A stretch of DNA of 64,000 bases from Bacillota bacterium (GCA_023390335.1 JAEWCZ010000014.1:19933-83932); one strand, 5' to 3'; shown: positions 27,165-37,167, counted from the stretch's first letter. Notes: generated by a model from the letters alone, not told the origin. A program made the numbers and translations.

Positions 27165-28434
27165 AAACGGACACGTTCTGGACGCAAAAACCGGCTTGGA
27201 CAGTGTAATCGATATATTAGCAGTGGATGGTATTATTCACGATATAGGAAGCGAAATAGATGAAACCGGTTGTGAAGTAATTGATGCTAAGGGTTTGTAT
27301 GTAATCCCGGGTCTGGTTGATGCTCATTGTCACCTGAGAGACCCCGGTTATGAGTATAAGGAAGATATCGAGACAGGAACAAGAAGTGCGGCAAAAGGCG
27401 GATTTACCTCAGTTGCTTGCATGCCCAATACTAACCCGGTGCTGGATAATGAAGCAATGGTAAAGTATGTAATAAATAAAGCGAAGATCGACGGTATTGT
27501 AAACGTATTTCCAATTGGAGCTGTTTCCAAAGGGTTAAAGGGAGAGGAACTAAGTGAAATCGGTGAGCTCAAATTTGCAGGTGCCGTTGCACTTTCAGAT
27601 GACGGCAGACCTGTCAACAACTCTTCATTAATGAAAAAGGCAATGCAATACGCCTCAATGTTTGATATAACAATTATTTCACACTGTGAAGACCTTGACC
27701 TAGTAGACGAAGGGCTAATGAATGAAGGCTACCAATCATCAATCCTTGGGTTGAAAGGTAATCCTGCTCCTGCTGAAGAAGTAATGATTGCAAGGGATTT
27801 AATACTGGCAGAATACACAAAAGCAACAATTCACATAGCTCATGTGAGTACTGAGCTTGGAGTTGATTTAATAAGAAATGCTAAAAGAAGAGGTGTAAGA
27901 GTTACGGCAGAAACTTGCCCCCACTATTTTACACTCACTGACAGTGCATGTGAAGGGTTTAACACTAATGCAAAGGTGAATCCTCCATTAAGGACGCAAA
28001 AGGATGTGGATGCAATAATTCAGGGTTTGAAGGACGGTACCATTGATATAATCTCTACAGACCATGCACCCCATCATATAGATGAAAAAAATGTAGAATT
28101 CAAAATTGCGGCAAATGGAATGGTTGGCTTTGAAACAGCGTTTGCTTTGGCAATAACCTATCTTGTAAAACCCGGACATCTATCGCTAAAAGAGCTTGTG
28201 CAAAAAATGAGTTTTAACCCTTCGCAAATGTTGGGACTAAACAAAGGCACCATAGAAGTCGGCAAACTGGCTGACCTCATGATTTTTGACATAAATGAAG
28301 AATATAAGGTGGATATCAACAAATTTGAATCAAAAGGGAGAAATTCACCATTTAACGGATTTTTGCTGTACGGACAGCCCCAGTATACCATTGTGGGCGG
28401 AAGTCCAGTAGTCAGAAAAAAGGTACTGTTGTAA
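27148..28434 (+). CDS. pyrC: Dihydroorotase
   Basis: A 428-residue amidohydrolase that cyclises carbamoyl-aspartate to dihydroorotate. The metal motif DAHCHLRDPGYEYKEDI, the CMPNTNPVLDN loop, IISHCEDLDL, IHIAHVS and the ISTDHAPHH aspartate region are all present; this is the class I type with an apparent HCH in place of the common HVH. AGGAGGGG precedes the ATG inside the end of pyrB, indicating translational coupling. Confidence 0.95.
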   Translation: MKLLIKNGHVLDAKTGLDSVIDILAVDGIIHDIGSEIDETGCEVIDAKGLYVIPGLVDAHCHLRDPGYEYKEDIETGTRSAAKGGFTSVACMPNTNPVLDNEAMVKYVINKAKIDGIVNVFPIGAVSKGLKGEELSEIGELKFAGAVALSDDGRPVNNSSLMKKAMQYASMFDITIISHCEDLDLVDEGLMNEGYQSSILGLKGNPAPAEEVMIARDLILAEYTKATIHIAHVSTELGVDLIRNAKRRGVRVTAETCPHYFTLTDSACEGFNTNAKVNPPLRTQKDVDAIIQGLKDGTIDIISTDHAPHHIDEKNVEFKIAANGMVGFETAFALAITYLVKPGHLSLKELVQKMSFNPSQMLGLNKGTIEVGKLADLMIFDINEEYKVDINKFESKGRNSPFNGFLLYGQPQYTIVGGSPVVRKKVLL

Positions 28435-28499
28435 AAATTATTATGCATTGGGCTTTTGACTTAATATGTATTAGGAATTGCCCGGAAATGGAGATAAAA

Positions 28500-29438
28500 A
28501 TGTTTATTGACAGACTTATTGAGAGTATTCAAGAGAAGAATAATCCGACTGTTGTTGGTTTGGATCCCAAAATTGAATATGTGCCGGCTTTTATTAAAGA
28601 AAAAGCATTTAAGGAATACGGAAAAAACTTAAAGGGTGCATCAGAAGCAATTTTGAACTTTAATAAAATGTTAATCGATTCAATATACGACGAGGTTCCG
28701 GCAGTTAAACCACAGTTGGCATACTATGAAATGTATGGAATCGACGGATTAATTGCTTTCGAGGAAACCTGTAAATATGCAAAGAATAAGGGCTTGATTG
28801 TTATCGCAGACGGAAAGAGAAATGATATAGGCACAACTGCTGAGGCTTATTCAAAGAGTTTTCTTGGAGAAACAGAAATAGACGAGGGAATCAGACAGAA
28901 GGTTTTTGATGTAGATGCTCTTACAGTCAGTCCATACCTGGGAATTGATGGGATTAAACCTTTTATTCAGGACTGCACCAATTTTGACAAAGGAATATTC
29001 ATACTGGTAAAGACATCCAATAAATCCTCCGGGCAGTTACAAGACCTTGTAACCGAACAGTGCAAAAGTATCTATGAAATAATGGCTGGATATGTACATG
29101 AATGGGGTAAACCTCTTACTGGAAAATACGGCTACAGTAGTGTGGGAGCGGTTGTGGGGGCAACATACCCAAACCAGGCCAAATTGTTAAGGTCTATTAT
29201 GAAAAATGCCTATATTCTTGTTCCGGGATACGGGGCACAGGGTGGAACAGCAAGAGATTGTGCAAATTCCTTCAACAGAGATGGACTTGGTGCAATTGTT
29301 AATGCTTCCAGAAGCGTAATTTGTGCATATAAATCAGATACATGGAAGAATGAATACACTGAAGAGAAGTTTGCGGAAGCTGCAAGAGCAGAAGTACTGA
29401 GAATGAAGGAAGATTTGAACACTGCACTTGGCAGATAA
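28500..29438 (+). CDS. pyrF: Orotidine 5'-phosphate decarboxylase, long (type 2) form
   Basis: A 312-residue OMP decarboxylase producing UMP. The catalytic network is in VIADGKRNDIGTTAEAYSKSF (K-x-x-D), with the early NPTVVGLDPKIEYVP and the late ILVPGYGAQGGTARDC phosphate loop. The length is that of the type 2 family rather than the shorter Bacillus enzyme. GGAG spaced six bases marks the ATG at 28500; an in-frame ATG at 28443 lacks a ribosome site and would add an unconserved extension. Here pyrF lies before carAB instead of near the operon end as in Bacillus. Confidence 0.95.
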   Translation: MFIDRLIESIQEKNNPTVVGLDPKIEYVPAFIKEKAFKEYGKNLKGASEAILNFNKMLIDSIYDEVPAVKPQLAYYEMYGIDGLIAFEETCKYAKNKGLIVIADGKRNDIGTTAEAYSKSFLGETEIDEGIRQKVFDVDALTVSPYLGIDGIKPFIQDCTNFDKGIFILVKTSNKSSGQLQDLVTEQCKSIYEIMAGYVHEWGKPLTGKYGYSSVGAVVGATYPNQAKLLRSIMKNAYILVPGYGAQGGTARDCANSFNRDGLGAIVNASRSVICAYKSDTWKNEYTEEKFAEAARAEVLRMKEDLNTALGR

Positions 29439-29462
29439 ATAATAAGACACAGAGGTGAAAAT

Positions 29463-30545
29463 ATGAAGGCTTTTTTATTACTGGAAGATGGCACGATATT
29501 CGAAGGTAACAGCTTCGGGATGGAAGGAAAGGTAGTTGGAGAGGTGGTTTTTAACACAGGTATGACAGGCTATCAGGAAGTTTTGACAGACCCGTCCTAC
29601 TGCGGACAGATAGTATGTATGACTTACCCCTTGATAGGCAACTACGGTGTAAATATAGATGATATTGAATCCTTGAAACCTCAGGTAAAGGGTTTTATAG
29701 TGAGGGAGCTTTGTAAAACTCCTAGTAACTGGAGATCAATTGAAACACTGAATGAATACTTAAAAAGAAATGAAATAACAGGTCTTGAAGGTATTGATAC
29801 AAGAGCATTAACTAGAATTTTGCGTGACAATGGTACAATGAAAGGTACCATAATTACGGCTGAACAGTTGGAGAATATACAGGAAGAACTAACAAAGGTA
29901 AGCGGTTATACTGTGAGCAATCCGGTACTACAAGTAACTACACCTGAAATAAAGCACTACAATGGAGAGGGCTATAAAATAGCACTTCTGGATTACGGCT
30001 TGAAACAAAATATAGTAAGATCATTATTAAACAGAGGCTGCGAAGTTCATGTTTTTCCTGCCACAGCAACAGCGGATGAAGTTTTGGGAATAGAACCGGA
30101 TGGAATAATGCTTTCTAACGGACCCGGGGACCCAAAGGATTGTCAGTTCCAAATAGATACAATTAAAAATCTTATCGGTAAAAAGCCAATGTTCGGAATT
30201 TGTCTGGGGCATCAGTTGACAGCATTAGCTAACGGAGCCAATACTGTAAAACTTAAATACGGACATAGGGGTTGTAACCATCCTGTAAAAGATATAGAAA
30301 AGGATCTTACCTATATTACTTCTCAAAACCACGGTTACACAATTGTTGAAGAATCACTTGATAGAGAAACCATGACTGTAAGTCATATAAATATGAATGA
30401 CGGAACTATCGAAGGTATTAAGTACAAAAATGCTCCGCTTTTCACTGTGCAATTTCACCCGGAAGCATCACCGGGGCCGGGCGATACAGCATATTTGTTC
30501 GACGAGTTCATTAAAATGATAGATTATTCTAAAAATAGTTTATAA
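29463..30545 (+). CDS. carA: Carbamoyl-phosphate synthase small chain
   Basis: A 360-residue glutaminase subunit that feeds ammonia to the large chain. The N-terminal small-chain domain (VVFNTGMTGYQEVLTDPSY) precedes a class I glutamine amidotransferase with nucleophile in GICLGHQLTALANG and the His/Glu pair in VQFHPEASPGP. GAGGTG precedes the ATG and the next gene starts 22 bases after the stop. A pyrimidine-dedicated copy in the PyrR-controlled operon. Confidence 0.96.
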   Translation: MKAFLLLEDGTIFEGNSFGMEGKVVGEVVFNTGMTGYQEVLTDPSYCGQIVCMTYPLIGNYGVNIDDIESLKPQVKGFIVRELCKTPSNWRSIETLNEYLKRNEITGLEGIDTRALTRILRDNGTMKGTIITAEQLENIQEELTKVSGYTVSNPVLQVTTPEIKHYNGEGYKIALLDYGLKQNIVRSLLNRGCEVHVFPATATADEVLGIEPDGIMLSNGPGDPKDCQFQIDTIKNLIGKKPMFGICLGHQLTALANGANTVKLKYGHRGCNHPVKDIEKDLTYITSQNHGYTIVEESLDRETMTVSHINMNDGTIEGIKYKNAPLFTVQFHPEASPGPGDTAYLFDEFIKMIDYSKNSL

Positions 30546-30567
30546 AAGAAGCTGGAGGATATAACAC

Positions 30568-33500
30568 ATGCCTAAACGTAATGATATACATAAAGTATTG
30601 GTTATCGGGTCCGGTCCGATAATAATCGGTCAGGCCGCAGAATTTGATTATGCCGGAACTCAGGCGTGTCAGGCTCTCAAAGAAGAGGGAATAGAAGTAG
30701 TACTGGTAAACAGCAATCCTGCAACCATAATGACTGATACGAATATAGCTGACAAGGTTTATATAGAACCCCTTAAAGCTGAAGTAGTAAAAAATATAAT
30801 TAGATGTGAAAAACCTGATAGCATCTTACCCACACTGGGAGGTCAAACAGGCCTGAATCTAGCGATGGAGCTTGCAGAATCAGGTTTTTTACAGGAGCAG
30901 GGAGTAAAGCTTCTGGGAACTGCCACTGAGGCAATTAAAATGGCTGAAGACAGGCAGGACTTCAAAGACACAATGGAACGTATCGGCGAACCATGTATTG
31001 CAAGTAAGGTTGTAACAACAATAGAGGATGCCGTAGAATTTGCCCGTGAGATTGATTATCCTGTTATCGTCAGGCCTGCATACACCCTTGGCGGTACAGG
31101 CGGAGGAATTGTTTATAATGAAGAAGAACTAAGGGAAATAGGAGAAAACGGACTAAGACTTAGCCGCGTTCATCAGGTATTAATTGAGAAATGCATATCC
31201 GGTTGGAAAGAAATAGAATATGAGGTAATGAGAGACAGTAAAGGGAATGTTATAACTGTGTGTAACATGGAAAACATTGACCCTGTGGGAGTCCATACAG
31301 GAGACAGTATAGTTGTGGCACCTTCTCAGACACTGGCGGATAAAGAATACCAAATGCTAAGAACCTCCGCACTGAAAATAATATCAGCCTTGGGAATACA
31401 GGGAGGCTGTAACGTACAGTATGCCCTTCATCCTACAAGCTTTGAATATGCCGTAATAGAAGTTAACCCCAGAGTTAGCAGATCTTCGGCACTGGCTTCC
31501 AAGGCAACGGGATACCCTATAGCAAAGGTTGCTTCAAAGATAGCGATAGGCTACGGACTTGATGAAATAAAAAATGCTGTTACCGGAAAGACATACGCAT
31601 GCTTTGAACCAACTCTTGATTATGTAGTAGTCAAAATACCAAAATGGCCTTTTGACAAATTTGTAAAGGCAAAGAGAACGCTGGGAACTCAGATGAAGGC
31701 AACAGGAGAGGTCATGTCCATAAGCAGCTCCTTCGAGGCGGCATTGATGAAGGCCATACGTTCCCTGGAATTAGGAATATTTACACTTGAGCAAGACATA
31801 TACAAAAATCTAGAAGGCAGCGAGATACTAAAAAAGCTTCATGACATAAACGATGAAAGAATATTTGTTATAGCAGAAGCAATAAGACGTTCTATAACAG
31901 TAGAAGAAATTCATGAAATAACAAAAATAGATTACTTCTTCCTTTGCAAGATAAAAGAACTTGTGCTAATGGAAGAAAAGCTAAAAACTGTAAGCAGGGA
32001 ACAGCTTGAAAGTGATATTCTTAAAAAAGCTAAGAAAATGGGTTTCACAGACAGGATAATAGCAAAGTTTTCAGGTATTCCTCAAAAAGAAATAACAGAA
32101 TTAAGAAAGCAGAAAAATATTACTGCTGCTTATAAAATGGTTGACACCTGTGCTGCGGAGTTTGAGGCTGTAACACCTTACTATTACTCAACCTATGATG
32201 ACCATTCTGAGGTTAAAAAATCCAATAATGAAAAGGTTATGGTTCTGGGTTCAGGTCCAATAAGAATAGGTCAGGGAATAGAATTCGACTACTGCTCCGT
32301 TCACTCTGTGTGGGCTTTAAAGGAACTGGGGTATGAAACCATAATTGCAAACAATAACCCTGAAACGGTAAGTACTGATTTTGACACTGCGGACAGGCTC
32401 TATTTTGAACCATTGACGCCGGAAGATGTGGCAAACATAGTTGAGGCGGAAAACCCAAAAGGAGCTATAGTACAGTTTGGAGGACAAACTGCTATAAAGC
32501 TCACAAAGTCTCTGGACGATATGGGAGTTAAAATATTTGGTACCGAAGCTAAAAATGTAGATGCAGCCGAAGATAGAGAGAAATTTGATGAAATACTTGA
32601 AAGAACAGGCATCCCAAGACCTCAAGGTAAGACCATATTTACTCTTGAGGAGGCCATAGCAGCAGCTAATGAACTGGGATATCCGGTACTTGTAAGGCCT
32701 TCCTATGTTCTTGGTGGACAAGGTATGGAAATAGCCTACAATGACAAGGATGTCAAAGAGTTTATGGAAATCATAACAAGAACAGTTCAAGAGCATCCAA
32801 TACTCGTTGATAAATACATGATGGGTAAGGAAATAGAAGTTGACGCTATATGTGACGGAGAAGAAATATTGATACCCGGCATTATGGAACATCTAGAAAG
32901 AGCTGGTGTTCACTCAGGGGATAGCATATCTGTATACCCTTCACAGACTATAAGCGACAAGATTAAAGAAGTTATAGTAGATTACACTGTAAAGCTTGCA
33001 AAAGCCTTGAATGTAGTAGGAATGGTAAATATACAGTATGTTTTATATGACAATCAGGTTTACGTAATAGAAGTAAATCCAAGGTCAAGCCGTACTGTTC
33101 CATATATCAGCAAAGTTACGGGAATTCCTATGGTAAATCTGGCAACAAAGGTAATGATGGGCAAAAAGCTAAAGGATTTCAAGTACGGAACAGGCTTATA
33201 CAGAGAGCCCGGATATGTTTCAGTAAAAGTTCCTGTATTCTCATTTGAAAAACTCCATGAGGTGGACACAAGCCTTGGGCCTGAAATGAAGTCTACGGGA
33301 GAAGTACTTGGAATAGCGGACAATTTCCCTGAAGCATTGTACAAAGGAATTATAGCGTCCGGAATCAAGCTTCCAAAGCCGGGCGACGGAATACTTATGA
33401 CAGTAAGAGACACCGATAAGCCTGAATTGATTCATATTGCAGAGGAATTTGAGAAGTTGGGCTTTAATCTCTATGCAACAGGTAAGACTGCCAATATGCT

Positions 33501-33783
33501 CAATAATAATGGAATAGCAACAAATGCGGTAAGAAAGCTGGATGAAGGCTCACCAAATATTATTGAGCTCATTCATGCAGGAAAGCTGGCAATGATAATA
33601 AATACGCCGACTAAAGGCAGAAACTCTGACAGGGATGGTTTTAAAATAAGAAGAAAAGCCGTTGAAATGTCAATACCGTGTCTGACCTCACTTGATACGG
33701 CAGAAGCAATAATTAAATGCCTCAAGCTCGGAAAAACCGAAGGTGAGCTTGAAGTACTGAATTTAAGCATATTTGACGAGTAA
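30568..33783 (+). CDS. carB: Carbamoyl-phosphate synthase large chain
   Basis: A 1071-residue ATP-grasp enzyme of normal length. Two homologous halves each contain a pre-ATP-grasp (IIIGQAAEFDYAGTQACQAL and IRIGQGIEFDYCSVHSVWAL) and ATP-grasp domain (RPAYTLGGTGGGI and RPSYVLGGQGMEI), followed by the C-terminal MGS-like allosteric domain (LYATGKTANMLNNNGI). Long antisense open frames within it are coding shadows. It lies 22 bases after carA. Confidence 0.97.
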   Translation: MPKRNDIHKVLVIGSGPIIIGQAAEFDYAGTQACQALKEEGIEVVLVNSNPATIMTDTNIADKVYIEPLKAEVVKNIIRCEKPDSILPTLGGQTGLNLAMELAESGFLQEQGVKLLGTATEAIKMAEDRQDFKDTMERIGEPCIASKVVTTIEDAVEFAREIDYPVIVRPAYTLGGTGGGIVYNEEELREIGENGLRLSRVHQVLIEKCISGWKEIEYEVMRDSKGNVITVCNMENIDPVGVHTGDSIVVAPSQTLADKEYQMLRTSALKIISALGIQGGCNVQYALHPTSFEYAVIEVNPRVSRSSALASKATGYPIAKVASKIAIGYGLDEIKNAVTGKTYACFEPTLDYVVVKIPKWPFDKFVKAKRTLGTQMKATGEVMSISSSFEAALMKAIRSLELGIFTLEQDIYKNLEGSEILKKLHDINDERIFVIAEAIRRSITVEEIHEITKIDYFFLCKIKELVLMEEKLKTVSREQLESDILKKAKKMGFTDRIIAKFSGIPQKEITELRKQKNITAAYKMVDTCAAEFEAVTPYYYSTYDDHSEVKKSNNEKVMVLGSGPIRIGQGIEFDYCSVHSVWALKELGYETIIANNNPETVSTDFDTADRLYFEPLTPEDVANIVEAENPKGAIVQFGGQTAIKLTKSLDDMGVKIFGTEAKNVDAAEDREKFDEILERTGIPRPQGKTIFTLEEAIAAANELGYPVLVRPSYVLGGQGMEIAYNDKDVKEFMEIITRTVQEHPILVDKYMMGKEIEVDAICDGEEILIPGIMEHLERAGVHSGDSISVYPSQTISDKIKEVIVDYTVKLAKALNVVGMVNIQYVLYDNQVYVIEVNPRSSRTVPYISKVTGIPMVNLATKVMMGKKLKDFKYGTGLYREPGYVSVKVPVFSFEKLHEVDTSLGPEMKSTGEVLGIADNFPEALYKGIIASGIKLPKPGDGILMTVRDTDKPELIHIAEEFEKLGFNLYATGKTANMLNNNGIATNAVRKLDEGSPNIIELIHAGKLAMIINTPTKGRNSDRDGFKIRRKAVEMSIPCLTSLDTAEAIIKCLKLGKTEGELEVLNLSIFDE

Positions 33784-33800
33784 AGATAACGGAGGAAAAT

Positions 33801-34577
33801 ATGGGTAAGATTCTAAGAGAACAGATTGTAAGCACACAAATGCTATGCAAGGATGTTTTTAAAATGACTATCAGGTCTGAATATGTTGCTTCCAATGCAA
33901 AACCAGGTCAGTTTGTTAATATCAGATGTGGTGGTTTGGATACAATGCTGAGACGTCCTATAAGCATTTGCGATGTAAATAAATCTCAAAATACATTTGA
34001 TATAGTTATCCAGGTAAAGGGCAGCGGTACAGAAAGGCTTTGCCGTATGTGTCAAGGAGAGGTTGACATAATGGCGCCGCTAGGTAATTCCTTTATTATA
34101 GATGATAAACATAAAAATATATGTGTAGTAGGGGGAGGGATAGGAACCTTCCCTCTCCTTTATCTGTTAAAATCCTCTCAATCAATTCACAAGACCGCTC
34201 TACTTGGATTCAGAAACAAAGAGTCCGTTGTTCTGGAGGACAAATTTATCGCTGCCGCAGGCAACGTGAAAATAGCTACAGACGATGGTTCATACGGGAA
34301 AAAAGCCTTTGTAACAGAACTGCTCGAAGAGACAATTGAGTCACAAAAACCAGATATTATATATACCTGCGGACCTGCTGTAATGATGCAGAAGGTTGCA
34401 TTTATTGCAGGAATAAACGGGATACCATGCCAAGTGTCCATGGAACAGCGTATGGGATGCGGTATAGGTGCATGCCTGGTTTGTGCCTGCAAGACTAAAA
34501 AAGGTGATGACTGGGGATTCAGCCATGTATGTAAAGACGGCCCCGTATTCTGGAGCTCAGACGTCTGCTGGGACTAA
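33801..34577 (+). CDS. pyrK: Dihydroorotate dehydrogenase electron-transfer subunit
   Basis: A 258-residue FAD and 2Fe-2S protein that passes electrons from PyrD to NAD. The flavin region has MLRRPISICDV and VVGGGIGTFPLLYL; the cluster ligands are in MGCGIGACLVCACK and the later HVCKDGPVF. It forms a heterotetramer with PyrD type 1B. GGAGG precedes the ATG. Confidence 0.95.
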   Translation: MGKILREQIVSTQMLCKDVFKMTIRSEYVASNAKPGQFVNIRCGGLDTMLRRPISICDVNKSQNTFDIVIQVKGSGTERLCRMCQGEVDIMAPLGNSFIIDDKHKNICVVGGGIGTFPLLYLLKSSQSIHKTALLGFRNKESVVLEDKFIAAAGNVKIATDDGSYGKKAFVTELLEETIESQKPDIIYTCGPAVMMQKVAFIAGINGIPCQVSMEQRMGCGIGACLVCACKTKKGDDWGFSHVCKDGPVFWSSDVCWD

Positions 34578-34592
34578 ATGGGAGGTTTATAT

Positions 34593-35516
34593 ATGTCAAA
34601 TAAGATAGATTTAAGTGCAAATATAGCAGGAATACAGTTTGACAATCCTGTTATAATGGCATCAGGTACTTACGGTTTTGGAAAAGAATACAGTGAGTAT
34701 GTTGATTTAAACCAAATCGGTGGAATTTCTGTAAAGGGACTTACCCTCAAAGAAAGAAAAGGCAACAAGCCCCCCAGAATAGCGGAGACGCCTGCAGGCA
34801 TACTTAACAGTGTAGGCTTGCAGAATCCTGGAGTTGAAAGTTTCATAACAGAAGATTTGCCGTTTTTGAAAAATTACAAAACCAAAATAATTGCAAACAT
34901 TGCCGGAAACACTATAGAAGAGTATTGCGAAATGGCAGAAATACTAGGTGACTCCCAAGTGGATGCTATAGAAATGAATGTGTCCTGTCCCAACGTTAAG
35001 GCAGGATGTCTCGCATTCGGTACTACGCCTAAAGGCATAGAGGAAATTACAACTGCAGTTAAAAAATACTGCAAACAGCCCTTGATAGTAAAATTGACTC
35101 CGAATGTTTCTGACATTAAGTCAATAGCCGTGGCTGCCGAATCGGCAGGTGCAGATTGTATATCACTTATAAACACAATACTTGGGCTTGCAATTGATAT
35201 AAATAAAAAGAAACCAATTTTAGCAAACAATTTTGGAGGCCTGTCTGGCCCTGCGGTAAAGCCTATTGCATTACGAATGGTATATGAAGCTGCACACTCG
35301 GTTAAAATACCCGTAATAGGAATGGGCGGTATTGCTTCTTGGGAGGATGCCGTAGAATTCATGCTTGCGGGTGCATCAGCTATAATGGTTGGGACTGCAA
35401 ACTTTGTAAACCCTCTAGTTCCTATAGAAATTGTTAATGGAATTGAAAAGTATCTTGAGAGCCATGGACATGCAAACCTTAATGAAATTATCGGAAAATT
35501 GGAACTGAATGTCTGA
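34593..35516 (+). CDS. pyrD: Dihydroorotate dehydrogenase catalytic subunit (type 1B)
   Basis: A 307-residue FMN enzyme oxidising dihydroorotate to orotate. Type 1B signatures: NPVIMASGTYGFGKEY, GLQNPGV, the active-site cysteine region NVSCPNVKAGCLAFG, and GMGGIASWEDAVEFMLAGASAIMVGTANF. The adjacent pyrK supports the NAD-linked class. GGGAGG spaced seven bases indicates the ATG at 34593; an in-frame ATG at 34578 lies within the site and is not the start. Confidence 0.96.
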   Translation: MSNKIDLSANIAGIQFDNPVIMASGTYGFGKEYSEYVDLNQIGGISVKGLTLKERKGNKPPRIAETPAGILNSVGLQNPGVESFITEDLPFLKNYKTKIIANIAGNTIEEYCEMAEILGDSQVDAIEMNVSCPNVKAGCLAFGTTPKGIEEITTAVKKYCKQPLIVKLTPNVSDIKSIAVAAESAGADCISLINTILGLAIDINKKKPILANNFGGLSGPAVKPIALRMVYEAAHSVKIPVIGMGGIASWEDAVEFMLAGASAIMVGTANFVNPLVPIEIVNGIEKYLESHGHANLNEIIGKLELNV

Positions 35517-35521
35517 TTAAT

Positions 35522-35550
35522 TTGATATAATAATTACTGTTGCATTATAT
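35522..35550 (+). promoter_or_regulatory. Possible promoter between pyrD and the phosphatase gene
   Basis: TTGATA (35522-35527) and TTATAT (35545-35550) are separated by 17 bases, directly after pyrD. It could give PyrR-independent expression of the phosphatase and pyrE-like genes. Confidence 0.45.
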
Positions 35551-35570
35551 TTATAATATTGGAGGTACTC

Positions 35571-36257
35571 ATGAAAACGAGGCTTATATTTGTAAGACAT
35601 GCAGAAGCAGAAGGAAATTTCAACAGAGTATTTCATGGATGGTATGACAGCAGGATTACGGAAAAGGGACACAAGCAGGCGCAAGCAGTAGCAGAAAGAC
35701 TTGCTGATTTGCCTGTTGACATTATATATTCAAGCAGCTTGACAAGAACCCTGCAGACAGCACAGTATATAGCTGATATCAAAAAGCTCCCTATTATCCG
35801 CACAGACAAAATGAAAGAAATTAATGGCGGAGATTGGGAAAATGTTGCATGGGAAGTCCTTCCGAATGTATATCCAAATGAAAATTACACATGGGAAAAT
35901 GAGCCCCATACACATCAGATGCCTAACGGTGAAAATATGGAGGAATTCTATAATCGTCTTTTAAAGGAAGTTATGGATATAATCGGACATAACAAAGGGA
36001 AAAATGTATGTATAGTTACACATGGTACAGCTATAAGGGCAATGCTTTGCAGGTTTTACGGTAAATCTCTTAAGTATATGAAAAATGTACTGTGGCATGA
36101 TAATACGGCAGTAACCATTGTTGATTACAATGATGAAAATGATGAATTTCAGGTTGTGTTAGAAGGTGGTATCGAACATTTAGGTGCCGAGTTGAGTACT
36201 ATTCAGAATCAGGAATGGTGGCAAAGCTACATGGAGTCAAGACAGGAAAAAAATTAA
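35571..36257 (+). CDS. Histidine phosphatase (phosphoglycerate-mutase-like)
   Basis: A 228-residue histidine phosphatase superfamily protein. The phospho-accepting His is in FVRHAEAEGNFNRVFHGWYDSRIT, and the second His in VTHGTAIRAMLCRFYG. Substrate is unknown; the superfamily includes cofactor-dependent mutases and phosphatases acting on sugars and nucleotides. The GGAGG site marks the ATG at 35571 instead of the TTG at 35559. Its place between pyrD and a pyrE-like gene makes a link to nucleotide phosphates possible, but that is inference. Confidence 0.88.
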   Translation: MKTRLIFVRHAEAEGNFNRVFHGWYDSRITEKGHKQAQAVAERLADLPVDIIYSSSLTRTLQTAQYIADIKKLPIIRTDKMKEINGGDWENVAWEVLPNVYPNENYTWENEPHTHQMPNGENMEEFYNRLLKEVMDIIGHNKGKNVCIVTHGTAIRAMLCRFYGKSLKYMKNVLWHDNTAVTIVDYNDENDEFQVVLEGGIEHLGAELSTIQNQEWWQSYMESRQEKN

Positions 36258-36277
36258 GGTTTTTTTGGGAGGTTAAA

Positions 36278-37135
36278 ATGGAAAAAAGCAATCTTATAAA
36301 TTGGCTGTTTAAAACTAATGCCGTAAGGATATGTCCTGAAAATAAGCCATTTTGGTATACGTCATCCAAAATTGGCCCTTACTACATAAATACACATTTT
36401 CTATATGGCAGTGAAGAAAAGGCAAATAGTCTTCTAAAAGTGATTGATGTCTGCAAAGAGAATAAAATGGAATGTTCAGAGATAATACTTGAACTTGCCC
36501 ATAAAAACTTTGAGACTGACGAGATATACAGAGGCCTCATAACAATGATGTGTGAGTATATCAAAAATAACATAGATATTAATAATATAGGATATATATC
36601 TGGAGGAGAAAGAAGGGACTGGTTCTTTTCACTGATAATCGCAGATATACTTAAATTGCCACACATAACAATATTCAAGGACTTGACTGCAGTGCTTTAT
36701 AAAGATGGAGTATCTTCAGAAGTAGTTGACCTTGGAGGAGCAAATGTACTTCATATTGCAGATATTATAACAGAGGCTTCCAGCTATACGCGTGCCTGGA
36801 TTCCGGCTGTTAATAATCTTAAAGGTAATTTGAAATACAGTCTTGTGGTAATAGACAGATTACAGGGTGGTACCGAAAAATTAAAGGATGCATGTGTAGA
36901 ATCCCACGCTCTAATGAATGTGGATAAAGGCCTTTTTGACGGTGCACTTTCAGGCGGTCATATTTCATCTGAACAATACGGTTTGCTAATGAAGTATCTG
37001 GATAATCCCACAGGCACAATGAAAGAGTTCTTAATAAACCATCCTGAATTTTTGGAGAACTCGTTGCATGCAGATTCAAAGACTGCTGAAAGAGCTCGAA
37101 TTTGTGTAGAAGAGGATATTTATGGTCTGAAATAA
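36278..37135 (+). CDS. Orotate phosphoribosyltransferase-like protein, divergent
   Basis: A 285-residue protein in the place expected for pyrE, which converts orotate and PRPP to OMP. The N-terminal TNAVRICPENKPFWYTSSKIGPYYINTHFLYG resembles OPRTase strands that contact orotate. However, the usual PRPP loop (hhhhDDxxTTG) is replaced by VLHIADIITEASSYTR at about residues 157-172. It is also longer than common PyrE (about 210). Related clostridial proteins are annotated as orotate phosphoribosyltransferases. GGGAGG spaced five bases marks the ATG at 36278; the 21-base gap to the preceding gene suggests co-transcription. No other pyrE is in the window. Confidence 0.6.
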   Translation: MEKSNLINWLFKTNAVRICPENKPFWYTSSKIGPYYINTHFLYGSEEKANSLLKVIDVCKENKMECSEIILELAHKNFETDEIYRGLITMMCEYIKNNIDINNIGYISGGERRDWFFSLIIADILKLPHITIFKDLTAVLYKDGVSSEVVDLGGANVLHIADIITEASSYTRAWIPAVNNLKGNLKYSLVVIDRLQGGTEKLKDACVESHALMNVDKGLFDGALSGGHISSEQYGLLMKYLDNPTGTMKEFLINHPEFLENSLHADSKTAERARICVEEDIYGLK

Positions 37136-37167
37136 ATTACTGCCGAATACATATACCTTTGAAAGAA

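Noticed and set aside
32317..32892. A 191-residue open frame on the minus strand within carB
   Set aside because: It lies entirely opposite a well-conserved gene, has no ribosome site, and its Tyr/Cys/Phe-rich composition is typical of an antisense shadow.
34874..35362. A 162-residue minus-strand open frame within pyrD
   Set aside because: Coding shadow of pyrD, with low-complexity composition and no start context.
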